From: JAGVIE01 sp964520905
Lineage (GTDB): Bacteria > Bacteroidota > Ignavibacteria > UBA10030 > SZUA-254
DNA: 64,000 nt
Assembly: GCA_964520905.1 (NCBI GenBank)
Contig: CAZFQL010000006.1
Coordinates: 62,001 to 126,000 of the forward strand
Direction: 5' to 3'
Of this stretch, positions 1 to 8,308 are shown piece by piece. Both the position numbers and the translations under genes were made by a program. The notes under the pieces were generated by a model. It ran no database searches and was not told the origin of the DNA. It was given only the letters and a program-made list of their open reading frames with translations. Position 1 is the first letter of the stretch, and each line of letters starts with the position of its first letter.

Positions 1-92
1 TCCCTAACGATTTTGTCATAGGTTACGGCCTTGATTATATGCAAAAAGTTAGGAATTTACCTGCAATTTATAAATTAGTTGACAAGAGATAA
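1..92 (+). CDS. hpt: hypoxanthine phosphoribosyltransferase, C-terminal end only
   Basis: The frame open from base 3 encodes the last 29 residues of a protein (PNDFVIGYGLDYMQKVRNLP, then AIYKLVDKR) and stops at 90-92. The FVIGYGLDY...RNLP pattern is the conserved end of Hpt/HGPRT purine-salvage enzymes, which convert hypoxanthine and guanine to IMP and GMP. An hpt-ftsH order is common in bacteria and agrees with the ftsH start 12 bases downstream. The active-site region lies outside the window, so the assignment rests on the tail and the context. Confidence 0.8.
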   Translation, partial: PNDFVIGYGLDYMQKVRNLPAIYKLVDKR

Positions 93-103
93 TTCAGACT
101 ACG

Positions 104-2149
104 ATGGGAAACATGGACGATAATAAAGACATAAAGCGTACGGAACAGCAGAAGAAACTAACCAAACCTCGGCGAAACAGAATGCCCAAAAAACCGTTGA
201 AAGGCGACGACGACTTCAACTGGGGAAAAGTAATGAAGGTTGTGCTCAGTTGGTCGGCAATTATTCTTGGCGTTTTTATTATCATGACGCTCTTTAGGGC
301 ACAAGAACCATCTGAGGTTGAACTCGCATATACGGAATACCAAAAACTTTTATCCAACGGATTAATCGAATCGGCAATCGTAAAAAAATCCGACTTTAGC
401 GATTATCAACTTCATGGCTCTTTGAAAGAAACACAGGAGGTAGTAACTGCCAGCGGTAAAACAGCGAAAGTTCAACACTTCACAGTTACTCTTCCCTACC
501 TCGATGACAATGTCGTCAAAACCTGGAATGAGAAGAACATCCGGTTCAGTATAAGCAAAGAAGATAACACATGGATGAATGCACTGTTAAGCGCAATTCC
601 CTGGATTTTATTGCTGGTTGTTTGGCTCATCATAATGAGACGCATGCAAGGTGTTGGGACAAAAGGGATTTTTTCATTCGGAAAAAGTAGAGCAAAAGTT
701 CAAAACGAGGGAGCTCCAAAGGTAACATTTCAGGATGTCGCAGGCGCCGACGAAGCAAAAGTTGAGTTGCAAGAGATAATTGAATTCTTAAAAGAACCTA
801 CTAAATTCCAGCGTCTCGGCGGTAAAATTCCACGCGGTGTTTTACTTTTAGGACCCCCGGGAACCGGTAAAACATTATTAGCCCGCGCAGTTGCCGGTGA
901 AGCCGCTGTACCGTTCTATTCGATTTCAGGCGCCGAGTTCGTTGAAATGTTCGTCGGTGTTGGGGCAAGCCGCGTAAGGGATTTATTTGAAACCGGAAAG
1001 AAAAACGCTCCGGCTATTATTTTTATTGACGAGATTGATGCGGTTGGGCGTCATCGCGGCGCCGGACTCGGAGGCGGGCACGATGAACGTGAACAAACTC
1101 TCAATCAATTGCTCGTTGAGATGGATGGATTCGAGCAGAACAGCGGTGTCATTATAATCGCGGCAACAAACCGCCCGGATGTTCTTGATCCTGCATTACT
1201 TCGTCCGGGTCGCTTTGATCGTCAGATCGTTGTTGACCGTCCTGATGTCCGTGGTCGTGAAGGAATTTTGAAAGTTCATACACGACAGATTCCACTTTCC
1301 GAAGATGTCAATCTCGCTGTATTGGCAAAAGGAACACCCGGTCTCGCCGGTGCTGATCTTGCAAACCTTGTCAATGAAGCCGCTCTTCTCGCTGCAAGGA
1401 AGAATCAAAAAGCCGTTTCGATGCTCAACTTTGAAGAAGCGAAAGATAAAGTCATGATGGGTGTTGAGCGCAAGAGTCTCATCATCACCGAAAGTGAAAA
1501 GAAAATTACGGCATATCATGAATCCGGTCATGTACTTGTAGCCAGAATGGTTCCGGAAGCGGATCCGGTGCACAAAGTCACCATCATCCCGCGCGGCAGA
1601 GCGCTCGGTGTGACAACTTATTTGCCTATAGACGAGAAACATACTTACTCCAAGGAATATTTAGAAGCGATGATCACCTATGCGCTCGGGGGACGCGCGG
1701 CAGAGAAACTTGTTTTCAATCAATTTACAACGGGCGCCGGTAACGATATTGAACGCGCTACCAATCTCGCTCACAAAATGGTATGCGAGTGGGGCATGAG
1801 TGAACGCATGGGACCTCTTGCCTATGGAACAAAAGAAGAAGAGATATTTTTAGGAAGAGAAATAACCCGCTCGAAGAATTATTCCGAGACCACCGCAGTT
1901 GTAATAGATGAAGAAACAAAAAAAATAATTATGACCGGAATGGATCGCGCAGAGAAGATTTTAACTGAGAAGATAGACGTTCTCCATCGGCTGGCAAGCG
2001 CATTGCTCGATCGTGAAATCCTCGACGGAGACGAGATAGATAAAGTTATACGCGGAGAAGAATTACCTCCGGTCGAAAAACGGAATAACGGAATAAATCC
2101 AACAACAGACCCTTTGATCGATGAGAAACAAAAACAATCCGCTCAATGA
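104..2149 (+). CDS. ftsH: ATP-dependent zinc metalloprotease FtsH
   Basis: Membrane-anchored AAA+ protease that degrades damaged or unassembled membrane proteins and some regulators. The 681-residue product has a basic cytoplasmic N-terminus, membrane segments at about 45-63 and 155-175 flanking a short extracytoplasmic domain, Walker A GPPGTGKT near residue 250, Walker [10 protein letters not shown], the SRH arginines in RPGRFDRQ, and the zinc site HESGH near 472. A second in-frame ATG lies at 113; neither start has a strong ribosome binding site. The last 29 bases overlap the next gene, suggesting coupled translation. Confidence 0.96.
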   Translation: MGNMDDNKDIKRTEQQKKLTKPRRNRMPKKPLKGDDDFNWGKVMKVVLSWSAIILGVFIIMTLFRAQEPSEVELAYTEYQKLLSNGLIESAIVKKSDFSDYQLHGSLKETQEVVTASGKTAKVQHFTVTLPYLDDNVVKTWNEKNIRFSISKEDNTWMNALLSAIPWILLLVVWLIIMRRMQGVGTKGIFSFGKSRAKVQNEGAPKVTFQDVAGADEAKVELQEIIEFLKEPTKFQRLGGKIPRGVLLLGPPGTGKTLLARAVAGEAAVPFYSISGAEFVEMFVGVGASRVRDLFETGKKNAPAIIFIDEIDAVGRHRGAGLGGGHDEREQTLNQLLVEMDGFEQNSGVIIIAATNRPDVLDPALLRPGRFDRQIVVDRPDVRGREGILKVHTRQIPLSEDVNLAVLAKGTPGLAGADLANLVNEAALLAARKNQKAVSMLNFEEAKDKVMMGVERKSLIITESEKKITAYHESGHVLVARMVPEADPVHKVTIIPRGRALGVTTYLPIDEKHTYSKEYLEAMITYALGGRAAEKLVFNQFTTGAGNDIERATNLAHKMVCEWGMSERMGPLAYGTKEEEIFLGREITRSKNYSETTAVVIDEETKKIIMTGMDRAEKILTEKIDVLHRLASALLDREILDGDEIDKVIRGEELPPVEKRNNGINPTTDPLIDEKQKQSAQ

Positions 2150-2843
2150 TTTAATCGATCAGGTTAAATCTTCACAGACAGGCGGAAAGGGACGGAATTC
2201 CATCATCGAGTCCGATTATCGCATCGAGGTGATTCGCAAGGCGATTCACCTCGTTTCACTTTCTATTCCTATAACCTACTATTTTATTCCAAAATCTACT
2301 GCGCTTATACTGGTCATCCCGTTGATGGTCGCATTTCTAACAGTCGATATCGCACGATATTATCACAAACCGGTTGAAGAATGGTTTTATAAATTTTTCG
2401 GATTCCTGCTGCGGAAGCGTGAAAGTGACAAGAAGAAAAAAACGCTCAATGGCGCAACTTATGTTCTTATCTCTGCAACGATATGCATTATTTTTTTTCC
2501 GAAGATAATCATGATAATCGGGTTTTCTATTCTAATAATCAGCGATATTACAGCGGCTTTGATCGGGCGAAGATTCGGGAAACATAAATTCATAGCGAAA
2601 TCGCTGGAAGGGAGTCTTGCTTTCTTCGTTAGCGCAATTGTCGTTATTGCTCTTACTCCAAAAATTGAATATCAATTTGGCGAGTATCTTATCGGTTTTG
2701 CAGCTGCGCTTGTAGGCACTATTACTGAAGCGTTGCCCGCCGATATTGATGATAACCTGTCTATCCCGATCAGTGTCGGTGCTATTTTGTGGTTGCTGTA
2801 TACAATTTTCCTCCCAACATTAAACGTTTATAAATTCGGATAA
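2121..2843 (+). CDS. dolichol/polyprenol kinase-like (phosphatidate cytidylyltransferase superfamily) membrane protein
   Basis: A 240-residue integral membrane protein with about six to seven hydrophobic segments. EVIRKAIHL near the N-terminus and the later run SDITAALIGRRFGK followed by KSLEGSLAFF are typical of the SEC59/dolichol kinase and CDP-diacylglycerol synthase-like fold, whose members phosphorylate or activate polyprenols, phytol or lipid acceptors. The substrate cannot be read from the sequence. The start overlaps the end of ftsH by 29 bases, so the two genes are probably co-transcribed. Confidence 0.75.
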   Translation: MRNKNNPLNDLIDQVKSSQTGGKGRNSIIESDYRIEVIRKAIHLVSLSIPITYYFIPKSTALILVIPLMVAFLTVDIARYYHKPVEEWFYKFFGFLLRKRESDKKKKTLNGATYVLISATICIIFFPKIIMIIGFSILIISDITAALIGRRFGKHKFIAKSLEGSLAFFVSAIVVIALTPKIEYQFGEYLIGFAAALVGTITEALPADIDDNLSIPISVGAILWLLYTIFLPTLNVYKFG

Positions 2844-2848
2844 TTATT

Positions 2849-3316
2849 ATGCGTGTATATCTATCTGGCGGTATGGAATATGCTGACGGTGAAGGAGCTA
2901 ATTGGCGTAAAGAAATGCAGGAATGGCTGCAAGACAATCTTAAACATTCTGTATTCAATCCCAACGTGGAGAGCGACATCTTCTTCGCGCAACGGTACCC
3001 TAATCTCGATTTCCGGGACGTCAAAAAAACAAATATCAATCTGTATCAGGAAATCGTTCGCCACCTTGTTGATATCGACTGCGGAGAAATCGCAAACAAA
3101 TCTGATTATGTTATCTGTTATTGGGATGAAGGCGCTGCAAAAGGCGCGGGCACCAAAGGCGAACTGACGATGGCACGATATTTCGGAAAACCGGTTTACA
3201 TCGTGACTTCATTCCCGCTATACGATATACCGGGATGGGTGCTCGGCTGCGCTACGAATATTTTTCCAAGCTTCCATGAGTTGAAGCAATTTCTGTCAAT
3301 CGATGGACACAAATAA
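2849..3316 (+). CDS. nucleoside 2-deoxyribosyltransferase-like protein
   Basis: A 155-residue soluble protein starting MRVYLSGGMEYADG, the N-terminal strand and glycine-rich turn of the nucleoside 2-deoxyribosyltransferase/Rossmann-like family. SDYVICYWDEG and GTKGELTMARYFGKPV fit the region that carries the catalytic Glu in that family, which exchanges or hydrolyses the glycosidic bond of (deoxy)nucleosides. It begins five bases after the preceding gene, so it is likely in the ftsH transcription unit. The real substrate is unknown; similar short proteins are often annotated only as hypothetical. Confidence 0.6.
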   Translation: MRVYLSGGMEYADGEGANWRKEMQEWLQDNLKHSVFNPNVESDIFFAQRYPNLDFRDVKKTNINLYQEIVRHLVDIDCGEIANKSDYVICYWDEGAAKGAGTKGELTMARYFGKPVYIVTSFPLYDIPGWVLGCATNIFPSFHELKQFLSIDGHK

Positions 3317-3333
3317 GTCCGGAGTATAATGAT

Positions 3334-3720
3334 ATGGAAGATTTTAATAGAAAAAAGATGATCGTCGTCGGAGACAAAGTTCTCGTCATCCCCGACAGTG
3401 ACAAAGAACGCACCGATGCGGGACTTTATCTTCCACCTACAGTTAAAGAGAAGGAAAAAGTTCACAGCGGCTACGTAATAAAAGTTGGTCCCGGTTACCC
3501 TGTACCGAATCCAAGTTTCATCGATCAGGAATCATGGTCAACAACTCCCAAAGACCCTGTAAAGTACATACCGCTTCAGGTCGAGGAGGGCGATTACGCG
3601 ATCTTCCTCCGCGACCAGGCAATCGAGTTAGAATATGAAACGAAAAAATATCTCATCGTTTCGCAATCCGCAATCCTCATGGTGATACGCCGAAATCCCA
3701 TGGAAGGATTGGAGAAGTAA
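3334..3720 (+). CDS. GroES-like co-chaperonin family protein
   Basis: The 128-residue product has the Cpn10 layout: VVGDKVLVIPD at the N-terminus, ERTDAGLYLPPTVKEKEKVHSG (mobile-loop region), GYVIKVGPGYPVPNP, and a C-terminal EYETKKYLIVSQSAILMVI. A typical GroES has about 95 residues; the extra length is a central insertion (about residues 55-85). No groEL neighbour is seen, so this is probably an accessory GroES-like protein rather than the main co-chaperonin. A GGAG lies about 9 bases before the ATG. Confidence 0.7.
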   Translation: MEDFNRKKMIVVGDKVLVIPDSDKERTDAGLYLPPTVKEKEKVHSGYVIKVGPGYPVPNPSFIDQESWSTTPKDPVKYIPLQVEEGDYAIFLRDQAIELEYETKKYLIVSQSAILMVIRRNPMEGLEK

Positions 3721-3726
3721 TCGAGC

Positions 3727-3776
3727 AACCTTGTAAAGGTTATCTCTGACTAAACTCAATCAACCTTCGCAAAGTT
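3727..3776. repeat. paired palindromic repeat (AACCTTnnnAAGGTT family), copy 1
   Basis: Two near-identical palindromes, AACCTTgtaAAGGTT (3727-3741) and AACCTTcgcAAaGTT (3762-3776), are separated by 20 bases between the GroES-like gene and ygiQ. Related pairs occur at 4347-4398, 5526-5575, 22812-22858 and 30107-30148. The second hairpin ends only 14 bases before the ygiQ start and could influence its translation. Confidence 0.75.
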
Positions 3777-3790
3777 AAGGATTCCACCCT

Positions 3791-5527
3791 ATGTTTCTCC
3801 CCACAACAAAAGATGAACTCACCAAACTTGGCTGGAAGAAGTTAGATGTCATCATCGTCTCAGGTGATACATACATCGATAGTTCTTATTCCGGAGCCGC
3901 AGTTATTGGGAAAGTTCTTCTCGATGCCGGGTACAAAGTCGGCATCATCGCCCAACCTGATTTTAAATCAGATAAAGATATAAAACGATTAGGTGAACCT
4001 GAATTATTCTGGGGCATCACATCCGGCTGTGTAGATTCGATGGTGGCGAACTTCACTGCTTCCAAGAAACGAAGACGGCAGGATGATTTCACTCCCGGTG
4101 GCGTCAACAATAAGCGTCCGGATCGTGCAGTTATTGTTTATTCAAACCTCATCCGCCAGTATTTCAAGAATACAAAACCGATTGTCATTGGCGGAATTGA
4201 AGCGAGCTTACGCCGCATTGCTCATTATGATTACTGGAACGATCGGATCCGCAAATCGATACTGTTTGATGCGAAAGCAGATATTCTCGTTTATGGAATG
4301 GGCGAGAAAGCAATCTTAGAAATCGCAGATCGTATAGCAGACGAGAAACCTTGTGAAGGTTCTGCTTGTCCGCCTCTGGCGGAAACCTTCGCAAGGTTCA
4401 CTGACATACGCGGTATCAGCTACATTTCAAAAACTCCCAAAGAAGGCTACATCCATCTTCCATCTTTCGATCAGGCAGCCGAGGATAAGAAGAAATTTAT
4501 CGAGATGTTCCATTTATTTTACCGGAACAACGATCCCGTAACTGCAAAGGGCTTATGCCAACAGCACGGTGACCGTTATCTCATCCAGAATCCTCCATCG
4601 CGAAATCTTTCTCAGGATGAAATCGACAAAGTTTACAACCTCGACTACGAGCGCGACGTCCATCCGTATTATAAAAAAGATGGCGATGTACGCGCGATGG
4701 ATACAATCCGTTTCTCGATCACCACACACCGCGGATGTTACGGCGAGTGCAACTTCTGCGCTATCAGCGTCCATCAGGGAACCGCAATAACATCGCGGAG
4801 CGAACAATCGATCATTCGGGAAGCGAATGAGATCGTTCATGATCCCGGTTTCAAAGGATACATTCAGGATGTCGGCGGACCAACCGCAAACATGTACTCG
4901 ACTAACTGCGATAAATTGCTGATACATGGGAAATGTGTAAAGAAAGATTGCGTCTTCCCAACGACATGTAAGAATCTCGACAACAACCACCGACCGCAGA
5001 TTGAACTATTAAGAAAGTTGAGAAAGATAAACGGCGTGAAGAAAGTTTTCGTCGCATCCGGCATCCGGTACGACATGATTATCGACGATAAGGAATTTGG
5101 TGATGAATACTTGCACGAACTGATCGAGCATCATGTTTCTGGACAGCTTAAGATTGCACCCGAACACACGGAAGATAATGTTCTCAATCTCATGCGCAAA
5201 CCGGGGACACGGTACCTGACGGAATTCAAGAAACGCTTCGACAAGATAAATGCGAAGCAAAAGAAAAACCAATTCCTCACATACTATTTAATTGCGGCTC
5301 ATCCCGGCTGTACACTTGAGGATGAAGTGAAAATGAAACAGTTTGTTTCCAGAGAATTGCACATCCACCTTGAGCAGGTGCAAATCTTTACACCTACTCC
5401 CTCAACCTACTCAACGCTGATGTACTACACCGAGATGAATCCGTGGACGGGTGAGAAGTTGTCTGTGGAGAAGAGCATTGGGGGAAAAGAAAGGCAGAAG
5501 AATATAATCGTAGGAAAACCTAAATAA
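3791..5527 (+). CDS. ygiQ: YgiQ family radical SAM protein with an in-frame palindromic insertion
   Basis: A 578-residue member of the YgiQ family (UPF0313), radical SAM proteins of unknown reaction. The N-terminal half resembles a B12-binding-like domain (DVIIVSGDTYIDSSYSGAAVIG). The radical SAM cluster motif is CYGECNFC with cysteines at about 316, 320 and 323. GGIEASLRRIAHYDYW and the C-terminal FTPTPSTYSTLMYYTE are family hallmarks. About residues 186-203 (between ADEKP and FTDIRGISYI) are encoded by a palindromic repeat and look inserted relative to other YgiQ proteins. The gene is convergent with the next one. Confidence 0.93.
   Translation: MFLPTTKDELTKLGWKKLDVIIVSGDTYIDSSYSGAAVIGKVLLDAGYKVGIIAQPDFKSDKDIKRLGEPELFWGITSGCVDSMVANFTASKKRRRQDDFTPGGVNNKRPDRAVIVYSNLIRQYFKNTKPIVIGGIEASLRRIAHYDYWNDRIRKSILFDAKADILVYGMGEKAILEIADRIADEKPCEGSACPPLAETFARFTDIRGISYISKTPKEGYIHLPSFDQAAEDKKKFIEMFHLFYRNNDPVTAKGLCQQHGDRYLIQNPPSRNLSQDEIDKVYNLDYERDVHPYYKKDGDVRAMDTIRFSITTHRGCYGECNFCAISVHQGTAITSRSEQSIIREANEIVHDPGFKGYIQDVGGPTANMYSTNCDKLLIHGKCVKKDCVFPTTCKNLDNNHRPQIELLRKLRKINGVKKVFVASGIRYDMIIDDKEFGDEYLHELIEHHVSGQLKIAPEHTEDNVLNLMRKPGTRYLTEFKKRFDKINAKQKKNQFLTYYLIAAHPGCTLEDEVKMKQFVSRELHIHLEQVQIFTPTPSTYSTLMYYTEMNPWTGEKLSVEKSIGGKERQKNIIVGKPK
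4347..4398. repeat. composite palindromic repeat inside ygiQ (copy 2)
   Basis: Three hairpins in 52 bases: AACCTTgtgAAGGTT (4347-4361), TCCGCCtctGGCGGA (4369-4383) and AACCTTcgcAAGGTT (4384-4398). The outer pair matches the intergenic pairs at 3727, 5526, 22812 and 30107. It is translated in frame as roughly CEGSACPPLAETFARF, without a stop. Confidence 0.8.
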
Positions 5528-5575
5528 CCTCCCGAAGGTTATCTTCGTCATTTCATGGCAAACCTTCGGGAGGTA
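5526..5575. repeat. paired palindromic repeat, copy 3 (convergent intergenic)
   Basis: AACCTCCCGAAGGTT (5526-5540) and AACCTTCGGGAGGTa (5561-5575) are inverted complements of each other, so the pair can form either two small hairpins or one long stem. The element starts on the ygiQ stop codon and lies between two converging genes, so it may also serve as a transcription end; no clear T-run follows. Confidence 0.75.
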
Positions 5576-5597
5576 AATCCGTTCTGAATCCCTCTTA

Positions 5598-8282
5598 TTA
5601 TTTGATCAACACCATCTTCCTCACCTGTACAAACATCCTCCCCGGTTCAACCACACTCGCGGCGGTCAAGCGATAGAAGTACAATCCTGAACCAATTCCG
5701 TTTGATGCAATCCAATCCACTGAACTATAGCCCGGTTCCTGTTCTACGTTCACCAATCTTGCTACTATCTGACCGAGCACGTTATAAATATCAAGCGTTA
5801 CTCTGCTCCGTTCAGGTATCCCGTATGTAAATGTTGTGGCAGGATTGAACGGGTTGGGATAGTTCTGTTCAAGTAGATATGCATCTGGTATTTCGTTTGC
5901 CATGATCTTCTCCTTTCCATCAGGTGACGGGGGCGGTAATTCATTGGATGTGACAATCCGAATCCGTTTTGCAAGCTCTGTTGCTGTTGGAGACGCGGAG
6001 AGAATGAGCTTACCTGTTTCCTTCACCTTGACCCAGTAGCCTTTGGAAGGAAATAGCGTGTCTGACTGTTGATAACTGTTTGAATAACCAAAAAAATTAC
6101 TTGAGATCATACATCCCGGATCAGATGTTATTGTTTCTACTGGGACAGGCAATGAAATCGATCCAATGAGATTCCAACCTTCATTGACCGTAAGGGTATC
6201 TACGTTTTTCGGAGCGCCAGTTATTTCAATTGTTTGAGCGCCGCCAAACTTCAGCCAATAACCGACACCGTTTGCAAGGACTGATTCGGCGGTATAACTG
6301 TTCTGAAACGCCAGGGCATCTGAGACTGCTGTTGGAAAGAGTGTCGCTTTGCTGTAATTACTAACAGTAAGCGGCACAGAAACGATGTTCCACCGGTTTC
6401 TCACTGTATACTGCTGTGTCACTTCGGGTATTGTGGTAAAATTCCATATCGATGACCATGCACCTGCCCAACCACCAATCTTTCCTCTTACTCGCCAGTA
6501 GTACTTTGTAGTATCCAATGGTCCCACCTGCTGTGAGGTCACTGTCAGCGAAGAATCTTCATAGACTGTTGCCGCAAACAAAGAATCAATTGAAACCTGA
6601 AGATGATATTCTGACGCCCCCGGTGAGGGATTCCACTGTAATGTCAAAGTTGTTGGTTGATGTGTTTCATTATTGGGTGGTGATCCAAGAATTGGTGCAC
6701 CAAGGTGGATCTTCACCTTACCCACCCATGTACCCCATGTGTTTGCTGGAGAAGCGGCGTATTCTGTGAAAGACCAGATCGCTTCTTCATCGGTGGGATC
6801 TAGAGCCGCACCCATATAATCACCCCAACGATTATTTCCCCACCAATCGAGTCTCACATAATTACTCTCTCCATATTTCAATGGAACACTGGTTGAAAGA
6901 CCCGGAGGATCGCTATCTCGTCTTCCACAAAGATATGCACCGACATATTCTGTTAAGGATGACCGACTATATGTAATGACTAGATCCTTGAATTTATCGA
7001 CCATAAGTGCAGGATAAAAGTACCAGTAACCCTCTTGTCCAAATATTACATCTTCCTTAAGTGTGTTTGTGAAAGGATTGATGCGCAGATAACGAATGCT
7101 GGAGTATGTATCGCCTGTACCACTTGCTACACAGTGAACAAACCAGAGTGAACTGTCACGATAAACGGGCTCGGTTCTTAACTTACCACTGCTGTTCACC
7201 AGTTTGGTTCCCCCTCCCAATTGGTCTGCATATATTTGATATCGATATGTTGTGGCTGGAATATTCACAGCATTGATCGATGGTACGCCAAGTGGATCGT
7301 AGATTTTCCAAAGAGTATAATACGACCCTGGGGAATTAGCAACACTGTTAATAAGAAAGTACTGACCCGAAGTTCCAAAAGTGATTGCAGGACGCAAGGT
7401 AGTGACACGATAGCCGGTGGCTGGATCTCTTAAATCCCAGAAATCTGTCCATGATATAGGTCCTGCATCGTTTTGAAAAAACTGAGTTTTTTCAAAGATG
7501 CGTACTTTGTCATATTGATATGTCCCTTCCGGTGGACGATATTGTTTTGAGCAAATGTACAGCGCAGTTTCGTCAAACCCGACTCCCTCGTAGTCAGCAT
7601 CATTGTTAACGGCAGAATCGCCTACCGTATTAGAGGGTATTGCCCAATTGTACCAGGTTCCCAGTGGATTATCATCATCAGAAACCGATAGCAGATAATA
7701 TGCTGTATCACCCCAGATGGCTCCCCCCCCATCATCCACCAGCCAAACCATTAACCAGCGATTTGCAAAGTGGTCGTATCGGATTTTCGGGTCAAAGATA
7801 AACCAGTCGCGGGGAAGCAGCGTTGTCGAGTACCAATCAGCCGCCTCAATGGTTTTGAGCGTTATCCCCTGTTTGTCCCAGATGCGGAATCGGGTGTTAA
7901 CACATGCCATCACGTGATTTGGACCGACGGCAATAATTGGATCCGGCGCGGGGAATATTCCTTGATCAGGGATTCCCGCAAAGTCCTGAACAATTAGAGG
8001 TTGCGTTATTAAATCAGCAACACCGTTTGGCGTATCTTTCACAATAAGTGATGACATTGCACTTACATCAGTCACACTTTTGGGCTGTGATACAAGGGGA
8101 GGATGAATTTCACGCCGAGACTTAATACTTAGTGATCGCACAGTTCTGGGAGTCTGCGGAAATGTATCTGTCAAGACAATAACACCGCCAGGGATCGAGC
8201 CGCTTTTAGGTCCCAGTGCTAATTGTGTATGTGCGAGAGATGTGCCGAGTAGAATCAATAGCAACAATCTTAGAAGTTTCAT
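5598..8282 (-). CDS. secreted protein with fibronectin III domain and type IX sorting domain
   Basis: An 894-residue exported protein. Signal peptide MKLLRLLLLILLGTSLAHTQ. A large N-terminal region (about 80-560) contains PDPIIAVGPNHVMACVN and many YRY/WFIFDPKIRYD strands, seen in secreted sugar- or protein-binding proteins of this phylum; I do not recognise an enzyme. A fibronectin type III-like domain follows (about 560-660; PTTLTLQWNPSPGASEYHLQV...YYWRVRG). The C-terminal sorting domain begins at YPNPFNPATTFTYGIP and ends MFVQVRKMVLIK, directing outer-membrane export by the type IX system. AAGGTGA precedes the ATG. It lies 26 bases after the upstream secreted gene, so probably one operon. 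Confidence 0.8.
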   Translation of the reverse strand: MKLLRLLLLILLGTSLAHTQLALGPKSGSIPGGVIVLTDTFPQTPRTVRSLSIKSRREIHPPLVSQPKSVTDVSAMSSLIVKDTPNGVADLITQPLIVQDFAGIPDQGIFPAPDPIIAVGPNHVMACVNTRFRIWDKQGITLKTIEAADWYSTTLLPRDWFIFDPKIRYDHFANRWLMVWLVDDGGGAIWGDTAYYLLSVSDDDNPLGTWYNWAIPSNTVGDSAVNNDADYEGVGFDETALYICSKQYRPPEGTYQYDKVRIFEKTQFFQNDAGPISWTDFWDLRDPATGYRVTTLRPAITFGTSGQYFLINSVANSPGSYYTLWKIYDPLGVPSINAVNIPATTYRYQIYADQLGGGTKLVNSSGKLRTEPVYRDSSLWFVHCVASGTGDTYSSIRYLRINPFTNTLKEDVIFGQEGYWYFYPALMVDKFKDLVITYSRSSLTEYVGAYLCGRRDSDPPGLSTSVPLKYGESNYVRLDWWGNNRWGDYMGAALDPTDEEAIWSFTEYAASPANTWGTWVGKVKIHLGAPILGSPPNNETHQPTTLTLQWNPSPGASEYHLQVSIDSLFAATVYEDSSLTVTSQQVGPLDTTKYYWRVRGKIGGWAGAWSSIWNFTTIPEVTQQYTVRNRWNIVSVPLTVSNYSKATLFPTAVSDALAFQNSYTAESVLANGVGYWLKFGGAQTIEITGAPKNVDTLTVNEGWNLIGSISLPVPVETITSDPGCMISSNFFGYSNSYQQSDTLFPSKGYWVKVKETGKLILSASPTATELAKRIRIVTSNELPPPSPDGKEKIMANEIPDAYLLEQNYPNPFNPATTFTYGIPERSRVTLDIYNVLGQIVARLVNVEQEPGYSSVDWIASNGIGSGLYFYRLTAASVVEPGRMFVQVRKMVLIK

Positions 8283-8308
8283 AATTTCACCTTTTATTTT
8301 TACTGTTC

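Noticed and set aside
79..104. TTGACA at 79-84 as a promoter for ftsH
   Set aside because: It is part of the hpt coding sequence (LVDKR) and has no -10 element at the right distance before the ftsH start.
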